34,358 bases of DNA from Endozoicomonas atrinae (GTDB lineage: Bacteria; Pseudomonadota; Gammaproteobacteria; Pseudomonadales; Endozoicomonadaceae). Positions 1 through 9,715 of this stretch are shown here, piece after piece. The stretch is taken from NCBI RefSeq assembly GCF_001647025.1, contig NZ_LUKQ02000043.1:1-34358 (forward strand), read 5' to 3'. Position 1 is the first letter of the stretch, and every line of letters begins with the position of its first letter. The position numbers and the translations under genes were made by a program. The notes below the pieces were generated by a model, which saw nothing but the letters and a program-made list of their open reading frames with translations, was not told the DNA's origin and ran no database searches.

Positions 1-176
1 GCGTCATTCGTAAGGCGATCAAGAACCGGAAGATTTTTCGGACTGATGAGTCAGTCATGAAGGTAATCTATCTGGCCATGGAAAAAGCTTCCGAGAAATG
101 GACCATGCCGATCAGGAACTGGAAAGCAGCCATGAACCGGTTTGAAATTATGTTTCCTGACCGGTTCAAGGAGTAA
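1..176 (+). CDS. IS256-family transposase, C-terminal fragment (cut by window edge)
   Basis: Reading frame 3 is open from the window edge to a TAA at 174-176 and gives 57 residues. It contains the block KWTMPIRNWKAAMNRF followed by a short acidic/basic tail, which is the typical C-terminus of IS256 (Mutator-like, DDE) transposases: the WTMPIRNW stretch is highly conserved at that position. The catalytic residues lie upstream, outside the window, so I cannot tell whether the enzyme is intact. It is followed directly by a terminal inverted repeat of IS256 type. Confidence 0.85.
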   Translation, partial: VIRKAIKNRKIFRTDESVMKVIYLAMEKASEKWTMPIRNWKAAMNRFEIMFPDRFKE

Positions 177-216
177 TAGTTTTGGTGGCGTTTACACAGA
201 ATTATTTACAGGCTCC
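1..216 (+). mobile_element. Right end of an IS256-family insertion sequence
   Basis: The transposase stop is followed within about ten bases by a segment (about 184-216) containing GGCGTTTACACAGAATTATT, which has the look of IS256-family terminal inverted repeats (its complement has the AATAATTCTGTGTAAACGCC form). The exact outer base and the target duplication cannot be fixed because the left end is outside the window. Confidence 0.7.
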
Positions 217-527
217 CATGCACCACCCGTTCTCTGGGCATCAGGCACTGGCTGCAGTCCATACTGTTCGCAAAACCTGGGCTGAGCAATAGAAATGGAC
301 TCTGGTAACGCCGCCATTGGGATTCTTCAAAACCGTTAAGATTAATGAAGAATAGACAACAAACAATGATATGCGTTCCAGATCTTGCTGACGTTTCGCT
401 GTGGACTCAGCAAACCAGAAAAAACGCTCTACATGAGAAAGAATCGCACAAACCAGTTTTTTCGACGTCAAACAAGCCAAGCAAGGCAGATGTCTTTTTC
501 TGAACAATACGTGTAACGAATGAGGGG
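217..527. other. Intergenic region without a supportable gene
   Basis: About 310 bases lie between the IS256 end and the orphan gene on the minus strand. A minus-strand open frame with a GTG start (241-531) has no recognisable motif, no ribosome-binding site and a random-looking composition, so I do not call it. It may be sequence remodelled by transposition. The 14-mer CCTGGGCTGAGCAA at about 276-289 recurs at about 6930-6943. Confidence 0.5.
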
Positions 528-1865
528 TCACTTACGTAATATAACAATCGCATTCTTCATGACTTTATCACCATGAAAAAGCGCAGGAAAGACAACTGTC
601 TCAACTACTGATCCAGCACCTTTCAGGGGTTTTGGAGATTCATACCATAATTCATGGACGTCCTTATTAAAATCGCAACCTTTTTGGTGTACAGCAAAGG
701 TCATTGGAGGTGCTTGAAGCGACATTTTCCATGCTATCCGAGCGGCATCCTGAATATATTTTTGCGCCTCATCTAATTTCAAATATTTTTTCCAGTATTT
801 AGAGTATGGATTAGAGGCTGAGCAAAGGTTACTTTGGATATCATTAATAAAGGGTTTCATTGAAACTTCATCTGCTCGCCACCTCATAAAGTCTCTGGCA
901 ATTTTTTCCGATACTGGATCACCACCAGTTATTTCTTTTATTTTAGAGTCTGCAAATCTCTTTTCACGCATTGCACCTTCCAGGCACACTTCAAGGCAGT
1001 TAGAAAGCATCTTTGATTTTTCGGGCTGATCTAAGCCTGTTATTTTTTCATTCAAAAGACCCCATGATCCTTGGAACAAGTGATACTCATCTGTTATAGT
1101 GGACGGCCGATTTGGAATATTCATATTTTCAAGAGCTGTTTCATCCCCGGCCAGTTTTCGATCCCTTTCTGCTACCGACCTAGAAACCTTGTCCCTGTTT
1201 TCATTGATTTCATCGAGTAACTTATCTACCCCCATTACCCCTTTACCATCTACATAACCTAACATCTGAGCAATCAATGGTTTTCGAGGTTCAGCAGCGC
1301 TAGCTCCACCGGTCAATACAGCTTTATCACTTGTCTTTTTTCGAGCCATTTCACCCAATGGCTTAGAAGCTTTTGGTCTGGCTTTTTCAATTTCTTTCTC
1401 TATCTCTGCTTTTCTCCGATCAACCAGTCCCCTTCCGGGGTTAACCTTCTTTGATACCTCTTTAACCCTAGCCCCCATTTCAGAAGCAACGGTACTGCCA
1501 GGAAGGTATTGTGAAATAACAGCATTCAGTGTATCACTCACGTTTTTTTTCAGAGCTGGGATGTGAGGGGAGTCGTTATCGACCCCAGTCATAGGGTCAT
1601 TAACAAGAGTTTCTATTCGACAAGGGTCTCCACCTGGTATCACATTAGCAGTTAAGACCCAATGCATCTTTCTCCCAAGACCAGGATATCTATCTTCATA
1701 TTCCGCATTGAGTATCTCTTTCAATCTAGCTGAAAACTGACTCATAGCTTGAGGAGATAGGACAACCACCTCTCTACCTTTATATTTTCCTAATGAAACT
1801 GCTCTCTCATTATTATCAGAGCATCCAATAACTGTGTTGAAGATATTACCCGGATTGATTTTCAA
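528..1865 (-). CDS. Orphan protein of 445 aa, function unknown
   Basis: I do not recognise this family. The frame starts at TTG (1863-1865) with a strong Shine-Dalgarno AGGAGG-like core (complement of ACCTCC at 1871-1876) about seven bases upstream, which fixes the start. The protein has no signal peptide and no membrane segment. Residues 1-130 look globular (a GKYKGREVVVLS stretch near 26-37). Residues 130-180 are strongly charged, rich in Lys/Arg/Glu and probably helical. The C-terminal 260 residues look mostly alpha-helical and end in a hydrophobic patch containing VVFPALFHGD. The gene is AT-richer than its neighbours, stands alone and lies next to an IS256 end, which fits acquired accessory DNA. 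An effector-like role is possible but unsupported by any domain. Confidence 0.7.
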   Translation of the reverse strand: MKINPGNIFNTVIGCSDNNERAVSLGKYKGREVVVLSPQAMSQFSARLKEILNAEYEDRYPGLGRKMHWVLTANVIPGGDPCRIETLVNDPMTGVDNDSPHIPALKKNVSDTLNAVISQYLPGSTVASEMGARVKEVSKKVNPGRGLVDRRKAEIEKEIEKARPKASKPLGEMARKKTSDKAVLTGGASAAEPRKPLIAQMLGYVDGKGVMGVDKLLDEINENRDKVSRSVAERDRKLAGDETALENMNIPNRPSTITDEYHLFQGSWGLLNEKITGLDQPEKSKMLSNCLEVCLEGAMREKRFADSKIKEITGGDPVSEKIARDFMRWRADEVSMKPFINDIQSNLCSASNPYSKYWKKYLKLDEAQKYIQDAARIAWKMSLQAPPMTFAVHQKGCDFNKDVHELWYESPKPLKGAGSVVETVVFPALFHGDKVMKNAIVILRK

Positions 1866-1876
1866 AATTTACCTCC
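1863..1876 (-). promoter_or_regulatory. Ribosome binding site and TTG start of the 445-aa orphan gene
   Basis: On the minus strand the sequence reads GGAGGT, then about seven bases, then TTG AAA ATC AAT. No ATG lies nearby in the frame, so the Shine-Dalgarno match decides the TTG start. Confidence 0.65.
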
Positions 1877-1922
1877 ATGTGTTTGAATTTCTATAATATG
1901 GCCTATAGCATCAAAAGAGGTC

Positions 1923-4900
1923 TTAGTTGCCATGCAAGCTCACCTGAGCCAGATCCATTAGCTCACGATTAGCCACGGAAAACATGGCCAGATCGGCCTG
2001 CGGTGCACTGCGTATATCTGCCAGCATACTCTGCCAGCGGGCAACCAGTGCATGATTATCCATGATCCATTTATCAATGGTTTGCTCAATGGGCACTCCA
2101 TCCTGTGCCATATTAATCAGGCCTTTGGACAATTTGCGCTGTTGCCAGTTCAGTTCATCCCTGGCGCTGTCACGTGCCAGAGACTGCCAGTGATTTGTAA
2201 CCTCCAGTTGCGACAGGGCATTGCCATACCAGTTCAACTCCAGGCGGGAGCCTATGGCAAAGAAAGTCCTGATGGCTACCTCCAGAGGAACCCCGGTTTC
2301 ATCGGCTGCCCTGATCACCGGCAGAGCGCTTAACAGATAACGCTGCCCGGCAACCACCAGCGCCAGTTCCTGTGGAACCCCTTCCGCAACCATGCTGTCA
2401 ACAGCCTTGTCCAGTTCCGCTTTTTCTTCTTCACCGAGAGACTCCATGAAACAGGCCAGGAATTTCTCAACCCTGGGCCCATAATGTTCAACACACTCGG
2501 CAGGTATCAGATCCTGACGCTTCAGACGAATAAACCAGCGGGTAGTCCGCCTCACCAGTTTGATCAATGCGCCCATCATCCTGTACTGCAAGGCACTGGA
2601 CACTTTATGATCCAGTTGTTCAATCATCATCCAGTAACGGGAAACATCAAAAACATCACGACTGGCACTGAAAGCACGGGCTATCTCGGCAGGCGAAGCC
2701 CCTGTCGTCATTTGCAGCCGATAAACAAACGTGATCCCCATCATGTCAATCAAATGGTTAGCTATCTGGGTAGAGATAATCTCTTTGCGCAGACGATGCC
2801 TGCGAATATCATCCGGGAACCTGTCCACCAGAATCTTAGGGAAAGCACTGTATAGTTCCTGAGTAAGGTATCTATCATCAATCACCTCCGAGTTCAGCAA
2901 CGCTTCTTTCAGATCTGCCTTACTGTATGAAACCAGCAGAGACAATTCAGGCCGGGTTAACCCCTGCCCATTAGCGGCCCGTTCTGCAATAGCTTCATTA
3001 TCTGGTAGAAACTCGATGGTTCTATCCAGCTTGCCCTGTCCCTCAAGGTGTTCCATAAAACGACGGTACTCACCCATTCTTGAGGCAACATCCGACTCAA
3101 CAACAGAAATAGCCTGTGTCTGTCGATAGTTATTGGTCAATACCAGGGCTGCGACTTCATCCGTCATGCTTTCAAGCAGCTGATTTCGCTGCTTAAGCGT
3201 CATATCACCATTGGCGACCATATCATTCAGAAGAATCTTGATATTGACCTCGTGATCCGAACAGTCAACACCGCCGGAATTATCAATAAAGTCGGTATTC
3301 AGCCCGCCTCCCTTAAGCGCATACTCCATACGCCCCAGTTGACTCAGCCCAAGATTTCCGCCTTCTCCGACCACACTGGCCTGCACTTCACAACCATTAA
3401 TTCTCAGTGGGTCATTGGCCTTATCCCCAACGTCGCTATGGGTTTCGTTCATGGACTTAATGTAGGTTCCGATACCACCATTCCACAGAAGATCAACCGG
3501 TGCTCGCAGCATGCTGCGAATCAACTCATTGGGTGGCAACTGATTGGCCGTAATGCCAAAGCGTTGCTTCATTTCCGGACTGATGGCAATTGACTTTGCC
3601 TGGCGTGAAAAAATCCCCCCGCCTTCAGAAATCAGACTGGTGTCATAGTCTGTCCAGCTGGAACGGGGCAACTCAAAGAGTCGACGCCGCTCTGCAAAAC
3701 TCTGGTAAACATCAGGGTTGGGATCCACAAAAATATGCAGGTGATTGAACGCACCAACCAAAGCAATCGTTTCGGAGCACAGCATACCATTGCCAAAAAC
3801 ATCACCAGACATATCGCCAATACCAATGGCTGAGATCACATCCTGCTGGACATGAATACCTTTTTCGCGGAAGTGCCTCTGGACCGAAACCCACGCACCT
3901 CTTGCGGTAATTCCCATTTTCTTGTGGTCATAGCCAACACTGCCTCCAGAAGCAAAGGCATCCCCCAGCCAGAAGTTGTAATCCGCCGCAATCCCATTGG
4001 CGATGTCTGAGAATGTTGCTGTTCCTTTATCAGCCGCCACGACCAGATAACTGTCACTGTCGTCATACATCACGACGCCATCCGGATGAACCACGTCTCC
4101 TTCCACCAGATTATCCGTAATATCCAGCAGCCCTCTGATAAAGGTTTTATAACAGCGTATTCCCTCTTCCAGAATCTCTTCCCGGGTACCATCAACAGGT
4201 AACTGTTTGGGTACAAAACCACCTTTGGCACCAACAGGTACAATAAGGGCATTTTTGACCTGCTGGGCTTTTACCAACCCAAGAATTTCAGTTCTGAAAT
4301 CTTCAACACGGTCAGACCAGCGCAAACCGCCACGGGCCACCTTTCCACCTCTCAGGTGAACACCTTCAACAATGGGCGAGTAGACAAAAATCTCATACAG
4401 TGGCACCGGCTTGGGAATGTCCGGTATCTCCCTCGCCGCCATTTTCAGTGAGATATAAGACTTGGCACTGCCTTCCTCATCCTGCTGATAAAAGTTGGTT
4501 CTCTGTGTTGCCTTGATAATATCCTGATAACACCGGATGAGTTTGTCTTCACTCAATACTTCAACCTGGTCAAGTTTATGGAGAATCTGCTGCTGAATTT
4601 GCTGCTGCCGTGCCAGCCGCTGTGTTATGGACAGCTCCAGCATTGGGTTGAAACGAACCTCAAACAGCTCCACCAGTAACCGGGCAATCTCAATGTTATT
4701 GCACAGCGTTTCAGCAATATAAGACTGACTGAAACCAACACGAATCTGCTTCATATAACGTGCATACGCCCGAAGCATGGCAACCTGACGCCAACTCAGG
4801 CCTGCGGATAACACCAGTCGGTTAAACCGGTCATTTTCCGCTTCACCAAACCAGATTTTCTCAAACGCTTCCCGAAACGTCGGACCCACTTTCTGTAGAT

Positions 4901-6773
4901 CAATGTTAATTCGTGAATCGATGCTTAATTGAAAGTCATGAATCCAGATGGTCTCACCGGATGTGGTGTGAATCAGATAGGGGTACTCACCGAGAACACG
5001 CAGGCCAAGGTTTTCAATAATGGGAATCTGGTCAGCTAATGGCAGAGGCTCGATAAAATGGAACAGTTTCAGGTGAACCAGATCAGCTGCATCATCCAGT
5101 GACTGATAAAACCCCATGGAAATCGGCCGATCATTGTCCATTTCTGCAAAATGGCGAATATCCGTGACCGCCGACTGGGGCTTGAATGCTTCCTGGTAAG
5201 CAGCACTGAATCCATCAGAGAACCTTGAAAGCAGTTTATTCCCCCGTACTTCCCCAAAGGTTTCCAGTACAGCATCTCTAAGATCATCATTCCATGATGA
5301 TGCGGCGAGAATAACCTCTCGGGTAATCACATCCTGATTGTAATCAATCCGCCCTTTCAACTTGAACACGAAGTGGACTCTGGCCAGGATCGACTCAGAA
5401 AAATACGTCGTAAACTCGCTGTCTTCTGCTTCCAGCCGGTGACAGAGGATTTTCTCAACCTGCTGGCGGAAACGGGTACTGTATATATCCCTTGGAACAT
5501 AAACCAGCGCCGAACAGAAAGGCCCATAAGGGTCCTGTCGGATAAAGACTTTTATCTGTTTACGCTCCTGCATTCGCAGGATTGACATGGCTGTCTGAAA
5601 AAGCTCGTCCTGACTGGTCTGAAAGAGCTCATCCCTGGGAAAAATCTCCAGTATCTGCACCAGGTCTTTCCCGTGATGGCTTTTGGGATCAAGACCGGAG
5701 CGTTGAATGATTGCCGACACCTTGTTACGGATATAGGGAATGGCATACGGCGTCTTTCGATACACTGGTGAGGTGTAGAGGCCAACTATACGCGCTTCAC
5801 CAACAATGTGACCCTGATCATCAAAGCGTCGTACGGTGATAAAGTCAGGATAGGCTGGACGGTGAACACTGGAACGGACAGAGGCTTTGGAGAAAGAAAG
5901 GCGCTCAGTCAGCTCAAACAGGTCATGTTCAATAAAGGGTTCCAGTGACAGCTGGCCGGGCTGACCTTCATTCGCAGGTTTCAATAGCCCAAACAGTGAC
6001 TCCGACGGTCTTCTCAGCCGGCGACTGCCTTCATGCTCTGTGACAATCAGCTCTTCATAACCCAGGAAAGTGAAATTGTCATCCAGTAGCCATTCCAGAA
6101 ACTCCTGGACCTCATCATCCTTTTTCAGCAAGCCTCCCGGCAAAGCTCCCAGCTGCCCTGCCATGGCTGCCAGCCTTTTAACCCGCCCGGTCATTTCATC
6201 AAAGTCATCAACAACGCGGCTAACATCTCTCAGAACCGCATTCAGCTGAACCTTCAGCTGATCAAGTTCACTCTGATCCTCACAACGATCAATTTCAAGA
6301 TAAACAAAGGCCTCCTGACTGATAAACTCACCCTCACCCCGTTCATCTCCAAACTGTATGGTCATGTCTCCAGCACGTCGCGAGTACAGTACGCCATTTC
6401 GCAATAGATGAATGGTGGAGCCATAATCGTTCAGTTTCATCCTGACCGAGTCCACAACAAAAGGCATGTCCCGATGCAGAATGCGGATGACGGTATGGGT
6501 TGAGTGCCAGCCATGCATATTGAATTCCGGATTGATAACCTCAATACGCGGCTGGTCTGGATTATGGTATTGAATAAACTTCCAGAATGAGTGGGTAGCT
6601 CCCAGCAGTTCCTGCCAGTTTCCTGATACCAGATCCTCATGGGTATCCAGCGAGTAATATCGATAGACAAACTCATGAAAGCTATCCAGCTGATCTACCG
6701 GAATATGGGCAGCTAAATCACTAATCAGTTTATCCAGAGTTTCTTCACGTTCCTGACTGTTTAACTGCCCCAT
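1923..6773 (-). CDS. gdhB: NAD-specific glutamate dehydrogenase, large (GDH-180) type
   Basis: Oxidatively deaminates L-glutamate to 2-oxoglutarate and ammonia using NAD+, in the cytoplasm; the family is catabolic. At about 1616 aa its length matches the 180-kDa bacterial class. The N-terminal half holds the ACT-like regulatory region (FVVDSVRMKLNDYG near residues 105-118). The catalytic core holds ARGGLRWSDR and PVGAKGGFVPK (around residues 830-860, with the Lys of GAKGG as substrate-binding/catalytic residue), then GGNLGLSQLGR and the C-terminal helical region. The frame extends to GTG at 6788. I prefer the sixth codon, ATG at 6771-6773, because a GGAG lies nine bases before it, while nothing suitable precedes the GTG. 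It is a single-gene unit. The whole frame is uninterrupted. Confidence 0.95.
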   Translation of the reverse strand: MGQLNSQEREETLDKLISDLAAHIPVDQLDSFHEFVYRYYSLDTHEDLVSGNWQELLGATHSFWKFIQYHNPDQPRIEVINPEFNMHGWHSTHTVIRILHRDMPFVVDSVRMKLNDYGSTIHLLRNGVLYSRRAGDMTIQFGDERGEGEFISQEAFVYLEIDRCEDQSELDQLKVQLNAVLRDVSRVVDDFDEMTGRVKRLAAMAGQLGALPGGLLKKDDEVQEFLEWLLDDNFTFLGYEELIVTEHEGSRRLRRPSESLFGLLKPANEGQPGQLSLEPFIEHDLFELTERLSFSKASVRSSVHRPAYPDFITVRRFDDQGHIVGEARIVGLYTSPVYRKTPYAIPYIRNKVSAIIQRSGLDPKSHHGKDLVQILEIFPRDELFQTSQDELFQTAMSILRMQERKQIKVFIRQDPYGPFCSALVYVPRDIYSTRFRQQVEKILCHRLEAEDSEFTTYFSESILARVHFVFKLKGRIDYNQDVITREVILAASSWNDDLRDAVLETFGEVRGNKLLSRFSDGFSAAYQEAFKPQSAVTDIRHFAEMDNDRPISMGFYQSLDDAADLVHLKLFHFIEPLPLADQIPIIENLGLRVLGEYPYLIHTTSGETIWIHDFQLSIDSRINIDLQKVGPTFREAFEKIWFGEAENDRFNRLVLSAGLSWRQVAMLRAYARYMKQIRVGFSQSYIAETLCNNIEIARLLVELFEVRFNPMLELSITQRLARQQQIQQQILHKLDQVEVLSEDKLIRCYQDIIKATQRTNFYQQDEEGSAKSYISLKMAAREIPDIPKPVPLYEIFVYSPIVEGVHLRGGKVARGGLRWSDRVEDFRTEILGLVKAQQVKNALIVPVGAKGGFVPKQLPVDGTREEILEEGIRCYKTFIRGLLDITDNLVEGDVVHPDGVVMYDDSDSYLVVAADKGTATFSDIANGIAADYNFWLGDAFASGGSVGYDHKKMGITARGAWVSVQRHFREKGIHVQQDVISAIGIGDMSGDVFGNGMLCSETIALVGAFNHLHIFVDPNPDVYQSFAERRRLFELPRSSWTDYDTSLISEGGGIFSRQAKSIAISPEMKQRFGITANQLPPNELIRSMLRAPVDLLWNGGIGTYIKSMNETHSDVGDKANDPLRINGCEVQASVVGEGGNLGLSQLGRMEYALKGGGLNTDFIDNSGGVDCSDHEVNIKILLNDMVANGDMTLKQRNQLLESMTDEVAALVLTNNYRQTQAISVVESDVASRMGEYRRFMEHLEGQGKLDRTIEFLPDNEAIAERAANGQGLTRPELSLLVSYSKADLKEALLNSEVIDDRYLTQELYSAFPKILVDRFPDDIRRHRLRKEIISTQIANHLIDMMGITFVYRLQMTTGASPAEIARAFSASRDVFDVSRYWMMIEQLDHKVSSALQYRMMGALIKLVRRTTRWFIRLKRQDLIPAECVEHYGPRVEKFLACFMESLGEEEKAELDKAVDSMVAEGVPQELALVVAGQRYLLSALPVIRAADETGVPLEVAIRTFFAIGSRLELNWYGNALSQLEVTNHWQSLARDSARDELNWQQRKLSKGLINMAQDGVPIEQTIDKWIMDNHALVARWQSMLADIRSAPQADLAMFSVANRELMDLAQVSLHGN

Positions 6774-6788
6774 CCCTGGCATCTCCAC

Positions 6789-7188
6789 TGTGAATAGATA
6801 TCGGTTTTAAAATCCTTGTAGTAGACCATCGGCCTTGACGAACCTATATTGAACGGTGCTGTCGAAAATAAAGCTTATAACTTTAGGGGGTGTTTACATG
6901 GGGTACCGGCTCAGCTTAAACCAGAGTGTTCCTGGGCTGAGCAAACCGCTGAGGCTGTGGCTCTATGTCAACAGAACCTAAAGCATTCGCCAAGACTCAG
7001 AACTGGGGCTTATCAATAAGCCAAATGGCTTGTAGAATTTCCAGATCGTAAAGTGGGGTGTGCCTGTCACACACAGCTAAGAGGGGTACTTCTAACCCTT
7101 TTAAGTAGCTGGCTCATGCAGGGTCGAATATTTCTGGCGACTTATGCACTCCCTTGAAAGACGCAGACAGATTTCCAGGTTGAAAAAA
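6789..7188. other. Divergent intergenic region between gdhB and moxR
   Basis: About 400 bases separate the divergent glutamate dehydrogenase and MoxR genes, so promoters for both should lie here, but I see no convincing sigma-70 box pair. A small hairpin GGCTTA-TCAA-TAAGCC lies at 7007-7022. A 28-codon ATG frame at about 6966-7052 has no ribosome-binding site and is not called. The MoxR frame extends up to ATG 7144, but the preferred start is 7189. Confidence 0.45.
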
Positions 7189-8160
7189 ATGTCATCAAGC
7201 CACTGTTTTACCCAATTCAGTCAGCTGAAAAACTACCTCTCCAGCACCATTATTGGTCAGGAACATCTGGTTAACCGCCTGTTAATCTCCCTGCTGGCTG
7301 ATGGACATCTGCTGGTTGAAGGAGCGCCAGGCCTGGCCAAAACAAGAGCTGTAAAAGCACTGTCGGATGGTCTGGATGCCGATTTCCACAGAATCCAGTT
7401 TACCCCTGACCTGCTGCCTGCTGATGTCACCGGCACCGACATCTATCTACCGGAAGATGGCAGCTTCCGCTTTCAGCCCGGCCCCATTTTTCACAACTTG
7501 ATTCTTGCTGATGAAATCAACCGCGCACCGGCCAAAGTTCAGTCTTCACTACTGGAAGCCATGGCAGAACGCCAGGTCAGTGTTGGCCAGAAAACCTACC
7601 CATTACCTGATGTCTTTATGGTCATGGCCACCCAGAACCCCATTGAACAGGAAGGCACTTACCCATTGCCGGAAGCCCAGCTTGATCGCTTTATCATGCA
7701 CGTCCGGGTCGGCTACCCCGATGTTGAATCAGAGCGGGCGATTCTTAAACTGGCCAGGGGAGAAGCCATGCAGGCACCTGTTGAGCGCCCACAATCCCCG
7801 CTGAAGCAGGAAGAAATTCTGCAGGCCCGCCAGGAAGTCCTGGCCGTCCATATGGAGCCATCGGTTGAGGAATACATTGTTCAGCTGATTAATGCCAGTC
7901 GTCATCCTGAACGCTACAGTGACCAACTATCAGGATGGCTTGATTACGGTGCAAGCCCCAGGGGAACCATTGCCCTTGACCGCTGTGCTCGTGCTTATGC
8001 CTGGCTGCATGGCCGTGATTATGTCAGCCCTGATGATGTTCAGGCGATCGCTCACGACGTGCTGCGCCACCGTCTTTTGCTGACATTTGAAGCAGAGGCC
8101 GAGGGCAAGGATGCTGACCAGATCATCAATCAGCTATTACAAATCGTTCCCATTGCCTGA
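7189..8160 (+). CDS. MoxR-family AAA+ ATPase
   Basis: MoxR ATPases are chaperone-like AAA+ proteins that act with VWA-domain partners to insert cofactors or remodel proteins at the membrane. The 323-residue product shows Walker A GAPGLAKT (about residues 45-52), Walker B with LILADEINRAP (about 104-114), sensor 1 in MVMATQNPIEQEG and the downstream AAA lid with the GASPRG motif. Its length is normal for the family. An upstream ATG at 7144 would add 15 residues, but the family normally starts close to M-SSSH and an AGG lies about nine bases before 7189. It is the first gene of the moxR-bat operon, 45 bases ahead of the DUF58 gene. Confidence 0.93.
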   Translation: MSSSHCFTQFSQLKNYLSSTIIGQEHLVNRLLISLLADGHLLVEGAPGLAKTRAVKALSDGLDADFHRIQFTPDLLPADVTGTDIYLPEDGSFRFQPGPIFHNLILADEINRAPAKVQSSLLEAMAERQVSVGQKTYPLPDVFMVMATQNPIEQEGTYPLPEAQLDRFIMHVRVGYPDVESERAILKLARGEAMQAPVERPQSPLKQEEILQARQEVLAVHMEPSVEEYIVQLINASRHPERYSDQLSGWLDYGASPRGTIALDRCARAYAWLHGRDYVSPDDVQAIAHDVLRHRLLLTFEAEAEGKDADQIINQLLQIVPIA

Positions 8161-8205
8161 TTGGATTCAAAGAGTGCATTGCAAAAAGGCTATTAGAGAA
8201 GCGCC

Positions 8206-9144
8206 ATGAGTGGAGCCTACTGTACATTACAGAGCCTGGTAAATCTGCGGTTGCAGGCAAAGGACCTACCCCTGTTTCGCCAGGGACGCAGCCTGCGGCA
8301 GATGCTGGGTAACTCCCGTTCCCCCTTCAAGGGCCGTGGTATCGACTTTGAAGAAGTCAGGGCTTATCAGTTCGGGGATGATATTCGTTCCATCGACTGG
8401 CGGGTCACTGCCCGGAGAATGAAACCGCACACCAAAGTGTTTCAGGAGGAGCGGGAGCGGCCGGTCATGATTTTACTCGACCAGAGCCATGCCATGTTTT
8501 TTGGCAGTCAACTGAACTTCAAATCCGTTACTGCGGCAGAGATCTCCGCTCTTATTGCCTGGGCAACCCTTGAACATGGTGACAGAATCGGCGGTGTTAT
8601 TTTCAATGAACATGAGTTACAGGAAACACGGCCAAAGCGTTCAAGAAAAACGCTGATGCACTGGCTTAACCAGACTGAACGGATGAACCGAAAACTCCAC
8701 CTGGCTTCCATATCCAGTATGGATGCGGAAAATGGCCTGGCAAGAACCCTCCGTCACACCCGACGAGTAGCTCACCCCGGCACTCAGATATTCCTGATCA
8801 GTGATTTTAATCATGTGAATGAAGAGTCCGAGCAGCACCTGGCTCAGCTTGCCCGCCATAATGAATTGATGGCCATCAAGGTGAATGATCCTCTGGAGCA
8901 GGATCTACCAAGTCCGGATCAATACCGGATAACCGATGGTATGCACAACCTGTCAGTGAATACCGGCCGCCCTCAACTTCGCCAGCAGTTCCATCAGCAA
9001 TATCTGAAACATCATGAACAACTGAAGCAGATGCTTTCACAATATCGTATCCCTCTACTGGAGATTAATTGCGCCTCACCTTCCGCACAGCAGTTGTTGG
9101 GACTTTATGGTGTCAGGACGAACAATAGGGAGCTGACTCAGTGA
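8206..9144 (+). CDS. DUF58 domain protein of the MoxR/Bat operon
   Basis: The 312-residue product carries the DUF58 signature in its first quarter: GRGIDFEEVRAYQFGDDIRSIDWRVTARR in sense, with the conserved RxYxxGDDxRxIDWxxxAR pattern. After it comes a VWA-like fold (VMILLDQSHAM, a degenerate MIDAS-like stretch). DUF58 proteins are always found next to MoxR and are thought to be its partners. No signal peptide or membrane segment is evident, so it is probably cytoplasmic or peripheral. It follows moxR by 45 bases and precedes the DUF4381 gene by about 70. Confidence 0.9.
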   Translation: MSGAYCTLQSLVNLRLQAKDLPLFRQGRSLRQMLGNSRSPFKGRGIDFEEVRAYQFGDDIRSIDWRVTARRMKPHTKVFQEERERPVMILLDQSHAMFFGSQLNFKSVTAAEISALIAWATLEHGDRIGGVIFNEHELQETRPKRSRKTLMHWLNQTERMNRKLHLASISSMDAENGLARTLRHTRRVAHPGTQIFLISDFNHVNEESEQHLAQLARHNELMAIKVNDPLEQDLPSPDQYRITDGMHNLSVNTGRPQLRQQFHQQYLKHHEQLKQMLSQYRIPLLEINCASPSAQQLLGLYGVRTNNRELTQ

Positions 9145-9217
9145 AGACATATCAGCACTTGAAAGCATTGGTGGTAAAAGCCTGTTTTGAGTTTACGGCT
9201 CCACAGAGGACTTAGTC

Positions 9218-9715
9218 ATGGATATGCAAAATCCTCTGGATCAGCTCCGCCCAAACCACCTCCCGGATCCTGTTGGATTATGGCCACCAGCGATTGGCTG
9301 GTGGATTCTGACGATTATCGTTATCGCAGTGCTGCTTCTGGTCACCATCTATATCTGGCGTCGATGGCAAAAAAACCGTTACCGCTCAGAGGCTCTTCAT
9401 CAGGCCAGACAAATTAAGGCTGACTATCAGGTTCATCAATCGCTGCACAGACTGGCTAATGAATCCAATGAACTGTTAAAACGGGTAGCTCTGCATGCAT
9501 TTCCCAGAAATAAGGTTGCCGGGTTGACCGGGGCTTCCTGGAGCCAGTTTCTCGCGGATACCGGAGGCATCCCCGAATTCCTCAGCCACAGCGCATTCAA
9601 TAACGACCGTTATAATCCGGAGATACCGCTGACGCCCTCCCACGGCTCTCCCGACGAGATGCCAAAGACAGTGTACGAACTAACCCGGCGATGGATTAAG
9701 AAACACCATGCTTGA
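9218..9715 (+). CDS. DUF4381 domain membrane protein
   Basis: A 165-residue protein. A short N-terminal part has the DUF4381 hallmark L-RPNHLPDPVGLWPPAIGWW, followed at once by one strong transmembrane helix (about residues 27-48) and a basic stop-transfer segment WRRWQKNR. The rest is a soluble helical domain with the conserved LLKRVALHAFPR and LTGASWSQFL blocks. Its position between DUF58 and BatA is the usual one. AGAGGA lies eight bases before the ATG, which supports this start. Its stop overlaps the batA start by eight bases, indicating translational coupling. Confidence 0.88.
   Translation: MDMQNPLDQLRPNHLPDPVGLWPPAIGWWILTIIVIAVLLLVTIYIWRRWQKNRYRSEALHQARQIKADYQVHQSLHRLANESNELLKRVALHAFPRNKVAGLTGASWSQFLADTGGIPEFLSHSAFNNDRYNPEIPLTPSHGSPDEMPKTVYELTRRWIKKHHA

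Noticed and set aside
241-531. Minus-strand frame of 96 codons with GTG start
   Set aside because: Overlaps the end of the 445-aa gene by four bases, has no ribosome site and no recognisable sequence.
276-6943. Shared 14-mer CCTGGGCTGAGCAA at about 276-289 and 6930-6943
   Set aside because: Too short and not flanked by further similarity, so it is not evidence of an element.
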